Notes: generated by a model from the sequence alone, not told the origin. A DNA stretch of 64,000 nucleotides from Paenibacillus rhizophilus (GCF_003854965.1 NZ_RQPI01000004.1:1-64000); one strand, 5' to 3'; positions 6,063 to 15,383 are shown, counted from the stretch's first letter. Numbers and translations are program-made.

Positions 6063-7818
6063 TGCTCAGGTCTACCCCTACAATGTTGTTTCTGAACTGG
6101 ATCGCGTCACGGCCTACGCTCACGAAGTGGTTTCCGGCAGGATAGCGGCGGGCCTGACTCAACGGCAAGCATGTGAGCGGCATCTGAACGACCTAAAGCG
6201 ACAAGGAACTGATGATTTCCCTTATGTATTCGATCCTGATAAGGCTCATGAAATCATTGAGTTCGCCGAATCCTTGACCCTGGCCGAGGGGGAAGAGCCC
6301 CTTCCTTTGGAACTGTGGGGTTTTCAGGACTTCATCTTCGGAAGCTGGAACGGCTGGCTGACGCTAGATGGATACCGTCGCTTCCGGACTTCATATGTCC
6401 AGGTAGCCCGGCAGAACGGGAAGTCGCTCGGCAATGCCGTTCCGTCCCTATACTACGGGAATTTTGACGGGTATAATTATCCGCAAATTTACTGTACGGC
6501 GACCAAGGAACTGCAGGCGCGGATCGTTCTGAAAGAATGCCTCAAATTTATCAATGCTGACGCGGAGCTGGCTGGTACGAAGTATGAGCCAGGCCTGTTC
6601 ACGGTGAAGGATTACGCCAATAAAATCATTTGTAATTTGACGAATGGCGAGATCCGGGCGCTCGGGCGAGATACCAATTCCATTGACGGATTTCGTCCTT
6701 ATTTTGCTTCCGTCGACGAGTATCACAAGCATAAAGACAACCAAATGTATAAGCTTCTATCTGACGGTCAGAAAAAGCTTAAGCAGTGCTTGACCTCAGT
6801 TATTACAACGGCCGGCTTTGATATCAATTCGCCGTGCTATGAGTTGTACGAATATTGCAAGTTAATCCTTGCCGGCGTTCATTCGGATGAGTCGCAGTTC
6901 GTCTTCATTTGCGAGTTGGACAAGAACGACGATATTTGGGACGAAACGAACTGGCCAAAGGCAAACCCCTTATGGACCGAACAGACGCTCGAAAGCCTGC
7001 GGGCAGATGCCATCAAGGCGCAGCAGATGCAGGGAGCGGAGCTGCGGAACTTCATGACAAAAAGCCTTAACCGATGGGTGCAGTTCGCTGACTCTCAGTA
7101 CATGAATATGGAGCACTGGAAATCCTGTGCTTCAGATACGACCATCGAAGACATGGAGGGTCGCGAGTGCTACTTGGGGCTGGACTTATCTTCCGGAGGA
7201 GACTTGACTTCCGGATCTCTGGAGTTTCCGATAAATGATGGTCCGGACCGGAAGTTCTACATTCATTCGCATAGCTTCATTCCCTCATCGCGGGTTGCTG
7301 AGCACGTGAAGACTGACAACGCTCCGTATGATATGTGGATTATGGAGGGGTTACTGACTCCGACGGAGACGCTCGGCGGGGTAAAGACAGATTACAAGTA
7401 CATCATCCAGTATTACAAAGACCTGATTAATAAACATAATTTTAAACTCAAAGGCATCGCTTATGACCCTCATAATGCGGATGCCTTTTTGTCTGATCTG
7501 GAAGAGTTCGGAGTTGATGTTGTCGAGATTGTCCAGAGCGCTCGCAGCTTAAATGATGCAACAGTAGATTTCCGCCTGGAAGTTGAGGCTGGAAACGTGA
7601 TTTACGACCGGCGTAACAAGCTGCTGACATGGTCCATGGCAAACGCCAAGACAACAAGTAATAGCTTTGGCGAGATCAAGATTGACAAGGACCCGAACGC
7701 TAAAACTAAACGGATCGACCCGATTGACGCCGTAATAGACAGTCATAAACTCACGCTTTCCTTGGCGTCCAAGGTTAAAAAATCCATATTCGACGAAAGG
7801 GGGCCTCGATCACTTTGA
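6055..7818 (+). CDS. terL: Terminase large subunit
   Basis: A 587-residue packaging motor. GTG 6055 is chosen because GGAGGAAACC precedes it and the longer frame would run deep into terS. The ATPase half carries a Walker-A-like VARQNGKS (~117-124) and a Walker-B-like YFASVDE (~216-222). The nuclease half carries an acidic CYLGLDLSSGGD (~372-383) and a C-terminal IDPIDAVIDSHK Asp motif. This is the Terminase_1 (HK97-type) family: it translocates DNA into the prohead and cuts it. Length is normal and all key motifs are present. Confidence 0.93.
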   Translation: MVNAQVYPYNVVSELDRVTAYAHEVVSGRIAAGLTQRQACERHLNDLKRQGTDDFPYVFDPDKAHEIIEFAESLTLAEGEEPLPLELWGFQDFIFGSWNGWLTLDGYRRFRTSYVQVARQNGKSLGNAVPSLYYGNFDGYNYPQIYCTATKELQARIVLKECLKFINADAELAGTKYEPGLFTVKDYANKIICNLTNGEIRALGRDTNSIDGFRPYFASVDEYHKHKDNQMYKLLSDGQKKLKQCLTSVITTAGFDINSPCYELYEYCKLILAGVHSDESQFVFICELDKNDDIWDETNWPKANPLWTEQTLESLRADAIKAQQMQGAELRNFMTKSLNRWVQFADSQYMNMEHWKSCASDTTIEDMEGRECYLGLDLSSGGDLTSGSLEFPINDGPDRKFYIHSHSFIPSSRVAEHVKTDNAPYDMWIMEGLLTPTETLGGVKTDYKYIIQYYKDLINKHNFKLKGIAYDPHNADAFLSDLEEFGVDVVEIVQSARSLNDATVDFRLEVEAGNVIYDRRNKLLTWSMANAKTTSNSFGEIKIDKDPNAKTKRIDPIDAVIDSHKLTLSLASKVKKSIFDERGPRSL

Positions 7819-7844
7819 AAAAACCAAAAATAAGAGAGGATACG

Positions 7845-7988
7845 GTGCGGGAATCCTGCTTGGTAGCGGGGTTCCTTTTACTTTGCTCTGGAATCTGGCT
7901 GATTTATATCCCGGCGGCACTAATTATCGGCGGTGCGCTGCTGATTTGGACTGGTTACCCATCGAAAAGGCAAGGGAGGGGTAGCTGA
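7845..7988 (+). CDS. Small two-helix membrane protein between terminase and portal
   Basis: A ~47-residue protein (57 if the in-frame TTG at 7815 is used). GTG 7845 follows AGAGAGGATAC. Two hydrophobic stretches (LVAGFLLLCSGIWLIYIPAA and LIIGGALLIW) form a helical hairpin. It is wedged between terL and the portal gene with TTGA and TGATG overlaps at its ends. Such micro-membrane genes occur here in related phages, with unknown function. Confidence 0.55.
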   Translation: MRESCLVAGFLLLCSGIWLIYIPAALIIGGALLIWTGYPSKRQGRGS

Positions 7989-9208
7989 TGGGATTTTTCA
8001 CAAACATCCTTGCACAGAAAGAGTATTCGATGGACGACTTTACTAACGACATCCGCAAGCGGTTGAATGGCGGTCGGACATCATCGGGTCAATATGTAAA
8101 CGAAGACCGGGCAATGAAATTCATCAGCGTATACAGCTGTGTGAGGGTGCTCGCAGAAGGCGTGGGCGCCCTACCTTTTTTCGTTTACAAAAAGAGACCT
8201 GGTGGCGGTAAGGACAAGGCGGACACTCATCCAGTATTCGAACTGCTGCACGACCGCCCAAACAGTGAAATGACCTCTCAGAGTTGGCGGGAAGCGCAGG
8301 TTGGACATCTTGCAACTTCTGGAAACTGTTATTCAGCTACCTCGCTAAATCGCCGTGGCCAGGTCGCTGATATCTACCCGATTGCATGGAACGAATGCAC
8401 GCCGATCCGGAATAAAGTTACCGGGAAAATCGAATATGAGATCGCGGGTGACGGCACCTACCCAGCCGAACGAATTTTTCACGTGCCTGGATTTGGATTT
8501 GATGGCTTGTTTGGGTATTCTCCTATTCGCATGGCGGCAGATGCAGTTGGGCTCGGTATCGCTTCATCGGAATTCACGTCCCATTTTTACCAGAACGGAA
8601 TGAATGTTGGAGGTGTACTGGAACATCCACAGGCACTGAGCGATGTGGCCTATAACCGACTGCAAGAATGGATTAACGAGAAGGGAGTAGGCTTGGGCAA
8701 CTCGTGGAAACCACTTATCTTAGAGGATGGCATGAAATTCAGCCGGATTCCAATGCCGTTTGTAGATGCCCAGTTTATTGAGACGCGTAAGCTGAACCGC
8801 GACGAGATATGTGGTCTTTTTCGCGTGCCTCCACATATGATCGCCAACCTCGAGCGAAGCACGAACAATAACATTGAGCATCAGGGGATCGAATTCGTGA
8901 TGCATACGCTCATGCCGTACCTGACCCGTTTCGAGCAAACAGCAAATTGGAAGCTCTTCACGCCAGCAGAACGCGCCGCGGGCTATTACGTTAAATTCAA
9001 CGTCGACGGGTTGCTGCGTGGTGACTATAAAAGTCGGCAGGAAGGGCTGGCTATCCAGCGGCAAAACGGCACGATCAACGCTGATGAATGGCGGGAGTTG
9101 GAGGACCGCAACCCGATTGAGGATGGAAGCGGCCAGATATATATCGTCAACACGGCTGCGCAGCCGCTTCAAACCGCCGGCCAGACTCCAAAGGAAGGGG
9201 GTGATTAA
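7988..9208 (+). CDS. Portal protein, HK97 family
   Basis: A 406-residue protein matching the usual portal length. Diagnostic stretches include SVYSCVRVLAEGVGALP (~45-60), a DPN-type HPVFELLHDRPN loop, PIRMAADAVGLG, and FRVPPHMIANLERSTNNN (~275-295). It forms the dodecameric DNA-entry ring at one capsid vertex and docks the terminase. The start overlaps the previous stop (TGATG), and the end overlaps the protease start. Confidence 0.92.
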   Translation: MGFFTNILAQKEYSMDDFTNDIRKRLNGGRTSSGQYVNEDRAMKFISVYSCVRVLAEGVGALPFFVYKKRPGGGKDKADTHPVFELLHDRPNSEMTSQSWREAQVGHLATSGNCYSATSLNRRGQVADIYPIAWNECTPIRNKVTGKIEYEIAGDGTYPAERIFHVPGFGFDGLFGYSPIRMAADAVGLGIASSEFTSHFYQNGMNVGGVLEHPQALSDVAYNRLQEWINEKGVGLGNSWKPLILEDGMKFSRIPMPFVDAQFIETRKLNRDEICGLFRVPPHMIANLERSTNNNIEHQGIEFVMHTLMPYLTRFEQTANWKLFTPAERAAGYYVKFNVDGLLRGDYKSRQEGLAIQRQNGTINADEWRELEDRNPIEDGSGQIYIVNTAAQPLQTAGQTPKEGGD

Positions 9209-9929
9209 CATAGCCAAGGTAACGATTAAAGGTGTTATCGTCTCCAATGACGACTACGAAATCTATCAGTGGTTCGGAATCGAAGCGGTTAGCCCCAATC
9301 AAGTTGCTGAACAAATCTCGAGCGCAAACGGCGAGGCGTTGGAGGTCGATATTAACTCTGGCGGCGGAGATGTCTATGCGGGCTCTGAGATTTACACTGC
9401 GTTGAAAGAGTACAAAGGTGATGTCACAACTCGAATTGTAGGCGTGGCCGCCAGCGCTGCCTCAGTAGCCGCGATGGGAGGGCGTAAGGTGATGATCTCG
9501 CCGACAGCACAGATGATGATCCATAATGTTTCGTCCGTTTCGCGCGGGGATTACCGTGACCATCAACATGAATCCGACGTGATCAAGAATTACAATAAGT
9601 CGATTGCCAATGCCTATATCCTGAAGAGTGGGTTGAGCGAAGCCGAGATCCTTGATCTGATGGACAAGGAGTCATGGTTTACAGCCCAGCAAGCGCTCGA
9701 AAAGGGACTCGTCGACGAGATCATGTTCGATAATTCGCTTAAATTATCCGCAAGCCTTGGGGCATCTGGCATGCTGCCGCCCGAGGTCATCAACCGGATT
9801 AGAAACGAATTGGTAAAGGCCAAAAATGCCAAAAACGAAGAGCAGCATGAACCAGAGCGGACGCCACAGGCGCCGCTTTCTTTATTGCAACGAAAAATGA
9901 ACCTCAAAGGGAGAGTGTTAACGAGATGA
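9201..9929 (+). CDS. Head maturation protease, ClpP-like (S14)
   Basis: A 242-residue protein. The frame is open from 9018, but GTG 9201 directly follows AAAGGAAGGGG and yields a start (INIAKVTIKGVIVSND) typical of the family. The catalytic Ser is S85 in GVAASAAS and the His is H108 in MMIHNVSS; a third acidic residue lies further on. It would cleave the scaffold part of the capsid protein during maturation. Its position between portal and capsid is canonical. Confidence 0.9.
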   Translation: MINIAKVTIKGVIVSNDDYEIYQWFGIEAVSPNQVAEQISSANGEALEVDINSGGGDVYAGSEIYTALKEYKGDVTTRIVGVAASAASVAAMGGRKVMISPTAQMMIHNVSSVSRGDYRDHQHESDVIKNYNKSIANAYILKSGLSEAEILDLMDKESWFTAQQALEKGLVDEIMFDNSLKLSASLGASGMLPPEVINRIRNELVKAKNAKNEEQHEPERTPQAPLSLLQRKMNLKGRVLTR

Positions 9930-11290
9930 ACCTCCAAGAACTGATGCAAGCACGAGCAAATATTTACGACCAGCAAATGGCGATTCTTTCCGCTGCCGAA
10001 ACTGAAGGCCGCGAACTGACTGCGGAAGAAGAAGTGAAATTCCAGGCGCTCGAAACGGAATATGCTGAGGCTGACCAAAAAGTAAAAGAAGCCGAAGCGA
10101 ATGAAGAACGGGCAAACCTGATGGCTCAACGTGGGAATGAATTGAACGGCGCGCAGAACAAACCGTTTCGTCCGGCGGCGGTTGCCGGCGCTCCGGTACA
10201 GACTCCTAAAAAAGACACAGCCGGCTTCGCAAACCTGGGTGAATTCATCCACGACCTACGCTTTGGTGATTCTAAAGGCCGGCTTGATAAATTGCCTGTA
10301 GGTGAGGGTGAGGGTGGCGGTAGAAAGATGCCTGAAGCCTTTGCAAGTCAAGTGACATCTTTCCGCAATGAACTGTCGATGGGCGGCGTAGACGGTGCGG
10401 AAAGCTTCTTGCCGACTCAATTCCGGCCTGATACGGTGTTCCAAATCTCTCCTGAGTCGCCAATCGTTCGCCCGATGGCTATGGTTCTCCCTGCCGGTTC
10501 CCCGCCTGACTCCAAAATCACGCTCCCGGCACTGGATCAAGGTGATTTGGGCGTATACGGAGGCGTTCAAGTAACATGGATTGCAGAAGGTGATGCTAAG
10601 CCTGAAACAAATGCAAAACTGAGAGAAATCACTCTGGAGCCGCACGAAGTTGCCGCAACAATTGTCGTGACAGACAAACTCCTGCGGAACTGGGAAGCGG
10701 CCACACCGTTTATTCGCCGCTTGCTTACCAATGCAATGATCGCGGCCGAGGACATCGCCTTTTTAAAGGGCGACGGAACCGGAAAACCTCTCGGCATCCT
10801 GAACGCAACGGGAGCCCTGGCGGTTAACCGTTCAACGGCTAACCAAATCAAATACCTAGATATTGTCGCCATGATCGCCAAATTGCTTCCGGAGTCCATG
10901 CCGAGCGCTTGCTGGTGCGCAAGCCAGTCCACGCTGCCGCAGCTCATGACCTTGCAAGACCCAGGCGGCCGCTATATCTTCATCCAAGGCGACGCGACCA
11001 AAGGCATTCCGTCCACCTTGGCCGGCATTCCGATCCGTTTCACCGGCCGGACGAACGCGCTCGGCACAAAAGGAGACCTGACGCTTTGCGACCTCTCCCA
11101 TTACCTGATCAAAGACGGCTCCGGTCCGTTCGTCGCTGCTTCCGAGCATGTTCTGTTCCGCAACAACAAAACGGTTATCAAGTGCTTTTGGAATGTGGAC
11201 GGAAAACCTTGGGTGGTTGAGCCGCTTACGCTCGAAAACGGCGTGACTCAAGTCAGCCCTTACGTAATCTTGGATATCCCGTCGGCCTAA
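9926..11290 (+). CDS. Major capsid protein, HK97 fold
   Basis: A 454-residue protein, ATGA-coupled to the protease. Residues ~1-115 form a charged coiled-coil delta domain (LTAEEEVKFQALETEY) that acts as internal scaffold and is removed by the protease. The HK97-fold core follows (~150-454), with landmarks such as VTDKLLRNW, AFLKGDGTGKPLGIL and the final strands before IPSA. A GGGEGEGG-like Gly linker sits near the expected cleavage zone. Confidence 0.92.
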   Translation: MNLQELMQARANIYDQQMAILSAAETEGRELTAEEEVKFQALETEYAEADQKVKEAEANEERANLMAQRGNELNGAQNKPFRPAAVAGAPVQTPKKDTAGFANLGEFIHDLRFGDSKGRLDKLPVGEGEGGGRKMPEAFASQVTSFRNELSMGGVDGAESFLPTQFRPDTVFQISPESPIVRPMAMVLPAGSPPDSKITLPALDQGDLGVYGGVQVTWIAEGDAKPETNAKLREITLEPHEVAATIVVTDKLLRNWEAATPFIRRLLTNAMIAAEDIAFLKGDGTGKPLGILNATGALAVNRSTANQIKYLDIVAMIAKLLPESMPSACWCASQSTLPQLMTLQDPGGRYIFIQGDATKGIPSTLAGIPIRFTGRTNALGTKGDLTLCDLSHYLIKDGSGPFVAASEHVLFRNNKTVIKCFWNVDGKPWVVEPLTLENGVTQVSPYVILDIPSA

Positions 11291-11305
11291 TAGCTGAAAT
11301 CCTCT

Positions 11306-11334
11306 AAAGAGCCCGGATTCGGGCTCTTTTTCTC
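11306..11334 (+). terminator. Terminator after the capsid gene
   Basis: AAAGAGCCCG (11306-11315) pairs with CGGGCTCTTT (11320-11329), followed by TTCTC. It probably terminates part of the transcripts, raising capsid mRNA relative to downstream genes. Confidence 0.75.
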
Positions 11335-11354
11335 ACGAAAGGAGAAAAAATCCA

Positions 11355-11573
11355 ATGGCAAAGAAGAAATTTGAGGTGAAATCGGACTTTTTGGACGCTG
11401 AAACCGGAAAAATTGTGCAAAAAGGCGACGTTTTTGAGGCCGACGAGGAGCGTGTTCCAGTGCTTCAGGATGCTGATGTGATTGGAAAAGAGGCGAAAAC
11501 CAAAGCTGATAAGGGCGATAATAAGTCCGATTCTGGCGGTGATGCTGGTGCTGACGACAGTAAAAAGGGCTAA
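11355..11573 (+). CDS. Small acidic head protein candidate
   Basis: A 72-residue protein behind GAAAGGAG. The first ~45 residues (KKKFEVKSDFLDAETGKIVQKG) look like a small beta domain; the tail is low-complexity Lys/Asp/Gly. Proteins like this often follow the capsid gene and may be head decoration or linker proteins, but no assignment is possible from sequence alone. Confidence 0.5.
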   Translation: MAKKKFEVKSDFLDAETGKIVQKGDVFEADEERVPVLQDADVIGKEAKTKADKGDNKSDSGGDAGADDSKKG

Positions 11574-12093
11574 AAAGCTGCTCGGAATTCCTGAAGAGGA
11601 TGTTTCCCAGGACTTTTCCCTTGAAATGGCCCTTGAAGCGGCCTCTGCAGCGATTGAGCGGGAATGCAATCGGGAGTTTGGGCAAAAATCTCACTCTCAG
11701 CGAATTAACGGCTCGGGCACGAAGTTTTTACGCCTTCGAAATTTCCCGATAATTTCAGTTGCGGATGTGAAAATTTGCGGTGATGATATTTCGCCTGATG
11801 GCTTTGTCATTGAATCCGATAACGGCATGCTTTTTAAGGAGACTATCTGGCCGATAGGGACGCGCAACATCGAAGTGGAATATTTGGCTGGATACATTCT
11901 CCCGAGTGACACTGAAGGCGCACCCGCCCCTACGCTGCCGCGAAATTATGAGATGGCATGTGTGCTTTACGCCCAGACCCTTCTTCAAACTCCAGGGGTT
12001 ACGTCGGAACGGGTGGGAGATATATCTGTTGCCTATGCCGCGGCATCTGCTGGCGAACTCCCTCCGGTCGTCGCAGCGTTAATCCGATTGTGA
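11542..12093 (+). CDS. Head-tail connector (gp6-like)
   Basis: A 183-residue protein overlapping the preceding gene by ~30 nt; the exact start (ATG 11542 or GTG 11548) is uncertain because no good ribosome site exists. It opens with a helical segment (AKKLLGIPEEDVSQDFSLE) then EAASAAIERECNREF, characteristic of the phage gp6-like connector family. Such proteins form a ring beneath the portal. Position agrees. Confidence 0.75.
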   Translation: MLVLTTVKRAKKLLGIPEEDVSQDFSLEMALEAASAAIERECNREFGQKSHSQRINGSGTKFLRLRNFPIISVADVKICGDDISPDGFVIESDNGMLFKETIWPIGTRNIEVEYLAGYILPSDTEGAPAPTLPRNYEMACVLYAQTLLQTPGVTSERVGDISVAYAAASAGELPPVVAALIRL

Positions 12094-12104
12094 GGTGAGG
12101 TTTC

Positions 12105-12575
12105 GTGGCGAGATCACGCGCCCGGCGTGCCGGGGTACAGGTCACTGGCGAGGATATTCTTTCTGAACTGGCCGCCAGGCTGCGGCCGCTTACCCAAAAG
12201 AAGGTCCGTATCGGGATGCAAGGCGACGCCGAACTGGCGATGATCGCCGGTGTTCACGAATACGGCAGCGTCAAGATGAACATCCCGGCCCGGTCCTTTA
12301 TCGGCAGCGGAAAGCGGAAGGGCCAGGCGCCCATTGGTAAGCTTGTGAGGGCAAGCGTCGGCGAAATTGCCCGCGGACGTAAACAGGTTGACGAGCTGCT
12401 GCAAGAAATCGGCGATACCGGATTGGACCGGATGGTTAAGAACTTCGACCGCATCCGGCAACCCCCGCTTTCGGCCCGTTATGCCCGGGTCAAGCGTGGC
12501 CCGAACAAGCTGCTGCAGCGTGAAGAAGACCTGCGGGACAGCTTGACCTATGATGTTGTGCCAAGGAGTGAATAA
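12105..12575 (+). CDS. HK97-gp10-like / virion morphogenesis protein
   Basis: A 156-residue basic protein from GTG 12105 after GTGAGGTGAGG. The pattern VHEYGSVKMNIPARSFIG (~49-66) is the hallmark of the phage virion morphogenesis / gp10-type tail-completion families (IPARPFL). It probably acts at the neck or tail terminator. It ends just before the next neck gene. Confidence 0.75.
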   Translation: MARSRARRAGVQVTGEDILSELAARLRPLTQKKVRIGMQGDAELAMIAGVHEYGSVKMNIPARSFIGSGKRKGQAPIGKLVRASVGEIARGRKQVDELLQEIGDTGLDRMVKNFDRIRQPPLSARYARVKRGPNKLLQREEDLRDSLTYDVVPRSE

Positions 12576-12577
12576 CG

Positions 12578-12934
12578 ATGCGGAGATTTGGCTTTGCAGG
12601 CGTGCTTCGTAAATACGAGCAGTCCTATGATGTTGTTCGGCCCGGGAGCGGCATCCGCAATGATGATGGCGACTGGATACCGGCGACTCCGGAGCGCACT
12701 TCCTATCGCGGCAGCATCCAGCCGGTCAGCGCCCGCTTACGGGCAGCGGAAGGCGGCATATACACTGAGTCGGACCGGATGCTGTATACGACAGCCCAGC
12801 ACGCAACTGGCGACATTGTAGAGGTGTCCGGCGTGCAGTACAAGGTAGACGAAGTGACGGAGCGGGCGTACAGCGACGTCAATCAGTACCTTTTGAGAAA
12901 GGTTGTTGCTAATGCTCCCGTACAAGGCAATTAG
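12578..12934 (+). CDS. Head-closure / neck protein candidate
   Basis: A 118-residue protein starting 2 nt after the previous stop. The architecture is mostly beta (YRGSIQPVS..., GDIVEVSGVQYKVDEV) like head-tail adaptor stoppers that seal the portal channel. The family assignment is by position and size rather than by a strong motif. Confidence 0.55.
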   Translation: MRRFGFAGVLRKYEQSYDVVRPGSGIRNDDGDWIPATPERTSYRGSIQPVSARLRAAEGGIYTESDRMLYTTAQHATGDIVEVSGVQYKVDEVTERAYSDVNQYLLRKVVANAPVQGN

Positions 12935-13394
12935 GCTGACGATTGCCCGAGGACTGAAAGTGGCCGCGGGCGTTCCGACTATCCCACTTAATGACGGCGG
13001 GGACATGCCCGCCGGTTCGTTTCTGACGTATACCTTCAGCGACTTCGGAGAATCGGACGATGGACGGCCGATCATTACCCAGGAGGACGATAAAGTTATT
13101 CGCAGCAAGGCCGTGACCTTTACCATTTCCATCCTGTCTTATGCCGATTCGGTGGATGACAGCGTCGAAAACGCCATGAAGGCGCAGGATTGGTTCAAGG
13201 TGACCGGCGCGGAGCAGCTACGGGATACACTGGATGTCGTTGTGGTTCTGGTCGGAGAGGTACAGAACCGGGATATAAATATAGGTGAAGAGTGGGAGCG
13301 CCGGCAGGGCTTTGACGTCGATTTCCGGGCTACCGACACCGCCATAACCGATCTGTCCGGTTGGATTGAGACAGCAATTATAACAAAGGAGTGA
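12912..13394 (+). CDS. Neck terminator-like protein (gp12-like)
   Basis: A 160-residue protein overlapping its upstream neighbour by 23 nt. ATG 12912 is preferred (AGAAAGG 9 nt upstream). The sequence has a PYLTYTFSDF-like start region (SFLTYTFSDFGESDD) and a central VTFTISILSYADSVDDS segment, as in phage neck/tail-terminator proteins of contractile phages. It would cap the tail tube at the neck. Confidence 0.65.
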   Translation: MLPYKAIRLTIARGLKVAAGVPTIPLNDGGDMPAGSFLTYTFSDFGESDDGRPIITQEDDKVIRSKAVTFTISILSYADSVDDSVENAMKAQDWFKVTGAEQLRDTLDVVVVLVGEVQNRDINIGEEWERRQGFDVDFRATDTAITDLSGWIETAIITKE

Positions 13395-13399
13395 TTACC

Positions 13400-14419
13400 T
13401 TGGCATTGAGTGACGTTACCGTTACAATTTCGGTTCAGACGCCGACGCCGATCCTCGGATTTGGCAAACCGCTGATCATTGGCACCAGCACTGCCGGCAA
13501 GAGCTTTAAAAATTACTCGGATTTGTCCGGTGTGATCACTGACTACGCGACGAGCACCGAAGAGTACAAGGCCGCAGCGGCTCTTTTCGCTCAAAAGAAT
13601 CCGCCTGCGCAGATCGCCATTGCGCAGCGCAAGACGGGTGCAACGCCGGAGGACGTTCCAACCTTTATGGCGGCCATGCTGCTTAAAGACTGGCATTTCC
13701 TGCTCCAGACGAGCACGGCCGTGGCCGACATTATTGCCGTAGCCGACATCATCGAGGCGGACAAGACCCGGCAATATATCGCCCGGTCGGCGACGCAGGC
13801 GGACCTTGCTACGATTAAGGCGAAAAACTATGACCGGACAAACGTGTTTTATCATACTACGATTACCAACTATCCGGATGCTGCACTGGTGGGCGCCGTC
13901 GGCAGCCTGCCGCCCGGGTCGGTGACTTGGAAAGACTGGACACTGGTCGGCATCAGCCCGCTTGACCTGACAGCGACGGAGCTGGCGGCCATTCATGCGG
14001 CTGGGGCTAATACGTACGTGACCAAGGCCGGCCGGAATGTGACGAGCGAGGGCAAGACGGTGTCCGGAACTTATATCGACCTGGTGCATAGCCAGGATTA
14101 TGTTGTAATCAGCATCCAGAACGGCGTTCAGACACTGTTTGCGAGCGTGCAGGACCAGAATCAGAAGGTTCCCTATGACAATCGCGGCATTTCTATGATT
14201 GAGGGCGTAGTACGTACAGTGCTGCAGCGGGCTTTTAAGCAGGGCATGATTGCCGAGGATGACAACGGGCAGCCGATGTTTACCACGACGTTCCCGCGAG
14301 CATCGGAAGTTGACCCGGCCGACAAGGCGGCCCGGCGGTATCCGGACGGGAAATTCTCGTTCGTTTTGGCCGGAGCCATCCATTCGGCGGCTATTAAGGG
14401 AACGATCACATTTAATTAA
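13400..14419 (+). CDS. Contractile tail sheath protein (DUF3383-like)
   Basis: A 339-residue protein. TTG 13400 (MALSDVTVTISVQT) lies 8 nt after AAGGAG; the in-frame GTG 13391 overlaps that site and is less likely. A segment YSDLSGVITDYATSTEEYKAAAALFAQ (given here by its ends, ~37-63) is typical of sheath proteins of the DUF3383 type. A sheath gene followed by a tube gene shows that the tail is contractile. Confidence 0.85.
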   Translation: MALSDVTVTISVQTPTPILGFGKPLIIGTSTAGKSFKNYSDLSGVITDYATSTEEYKAAAALFAQKNPPAQIAIAQRKTGATPEDVPTFMAAMLLKDWHFLLQTSTAVADIIAVADIIEADKTRQYIARSATQADLATIKAKNYDRTNVFYHTTITNYPDAALVGAVGSLPPGSVTWKDWTLVGISPLDLTATELAAIHAAGANTYVTKAGRNVTSEGKTVSGTYIDLVHSQDYVVISIQNGVQTLFASVQDQNQKVPYDNRGISMIEGVVRTVLQRAFKQGMIAEDDNGQPMFTTTFPRASEVDPADKAARRYPDGKFSFVLAGAIHSAAIKGTITFN

Positions 14420-14432
14420 GGAGGGGTGACAA

Positions 14433-14834
14433 GTGGCAAGAGTAGCAAAAACATACGACGCCAATGATGTGAACGTGATTGTCAAAAGTGTGTATTTGAC
14501 CGGATTGGGCGAGGACATGGTTACGGTCTCCAAAGATGAGGACGGTTTTACAACCACGGTAGGCGCCCAGGGTGACGTCGTCGTCAATAAGGTGAATAAC
14601 CCGCTCGGCACGATCGCGGTTACGTTGCAGGCGACTAGCCCGCAGGTTCCATATCTGGATGGTCTCGCCCGCAGCGGAGAGAAGGTCTCGGTGACCGTCG
14701 CGTATAACGGCGATCCTAAGGAGATCAGCACCGCAACCGAGGCAATTATCAAAAAGCCGGCAGACCGTGAGTATGGCTCTGAAGTCGGGGATCGCAGCTA
14801 TGAGTTCCAATGCCTTGATCTGGACATGGTCTAA
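14433..14834 (+). CDS. Tail tube protein (DUF3277-like)
   Basis: A 133-residue protein from GTG 14433 after AAGGAGGGGTG. It begins with YDANDVNVIVKSVYLTGLG and contains a tandem of strands ending TIAVTLQATSPQ, the pattern of DUF3277-type tubes that pair with DUF3383-type sheaths. It polymerises into the inner tube through which DNA passes. Confidence 0.85.
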   Translation: MARVAKTYDANDVNVIVKSVYLTGLGEDMVTVSKDEDGFTTTVGAQGDVVVNKVNNPLGTIAVTLQATSPQVPYLDGLARSGEKVSVTVAYNGDPKEISTATEAIIKKPADREYGSEVGDRSYEFQCLDLDMV

Positions 14835-14854
14835 TTTAGAGAGGAGAAAATAAC

Positions 14855-15157
14855 ATGGAAATATTTAAACAAAAGCAGGTAACGACGAAATCCGGCAAGG
14901 AATATACCTTGCAACATCCCGGCGTTCGAAACGTGACCAAGATCAACGATAGAGTAAAAAACAAACATGGCATCAATTCGGAAGAGAAGATTTGCGAAGA
15001 GATGTTTAAACATGTTGTCGTAGAACCAAAATTAACGATCGACGACTTTGAAGAATATTCCGAAATGGTCGAAGTGGCGAACAAAGCGTATTACTTCATC
15101 ACTGGCACGCCAGACCCCGATGAAGAATCTAAGGATTCAGCGGATGACAATAAGTAA
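14855..15157 (+). CDS. Tail assembly chaperone (first frame)
   Basis: A 100-residue protein between tube and tape measure, where phages encode the tail chaperones. It is charged and helical with an acidic tail (DPDEESKDSADDNK). It would coat the tape measure protein during assembly. The next ORF overlaps its end by 14 nt in another frame. Confidence 0.7.
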   Translation: MEIFKQKQVTTKSGKEYTLQHPGVRNVTKINDRVKNKHGINSEEKICEEMFKHVVVEPKLTIDDFEEYSEMVEVANKAYYFITGTPDPDEESKDSADDNK

Positions 15158-15335
15158 ATCTGAAGCAAAGCACAGAGCACAGGAAAATTGGCATATCTGG
15201 CGGCTGCTTTTATCCGATATGGGCATTACCTATAGCGATTTAGACAATATGGACGATGACGACATTGCCGAAGCCAATGCGGCCCTAGATATCCACGTCG
15301 AACAGCTCCGAAAAGCGAATAAGGACAAGAAATAG
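15144..15335 (+). CDS. Tail assembly chaperone (second frame)
   Basis: A 63-residue product if translated from ATG 15144 (AAGGATTCAGCGG upstream); the frame is open back to 15048. Many phages make the second chaperone as a frameshift fusion to the first, but here a +1 (or -2) shift would be needed and I see no classical slippery heptamer. Separate initiation is the simpler reading. Sequence is Asp-rich and helical. Confidence 0.6.
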   Translation: MTISKSEAKHRAQENWHIWRLLLSDMGITYSDLDNMDDDDIAEANAALDIHVEQLRKANKDKK

Positions 15336-15336
15336 C

Positions 15337-15362
15337 GGCGCCCTTCCCGGGCGTCATTTTTT
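15337..15362 (+). terminator. Terminator-like hairpin before the tape measure gene
   Basis: GGCGCCC pairs with GGGCGTC (loop TTCCC; 15337-15355) followed by A and six T. It could reduce read-through from tube/chaperone genes into the tape measure gene. Confidence 0.6.
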
Positions 15363-15383
15363 GCTGTCCGGAAAGGAGGGAAT

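Noticed and set aside
13139..14752. 537-residue minus-strand frame opposite sheath and tube genes
   Set aside because: Shadow of GC-rich plus-strand genes; no start signal, and the plus-strand genes are clear phage structural proteins.
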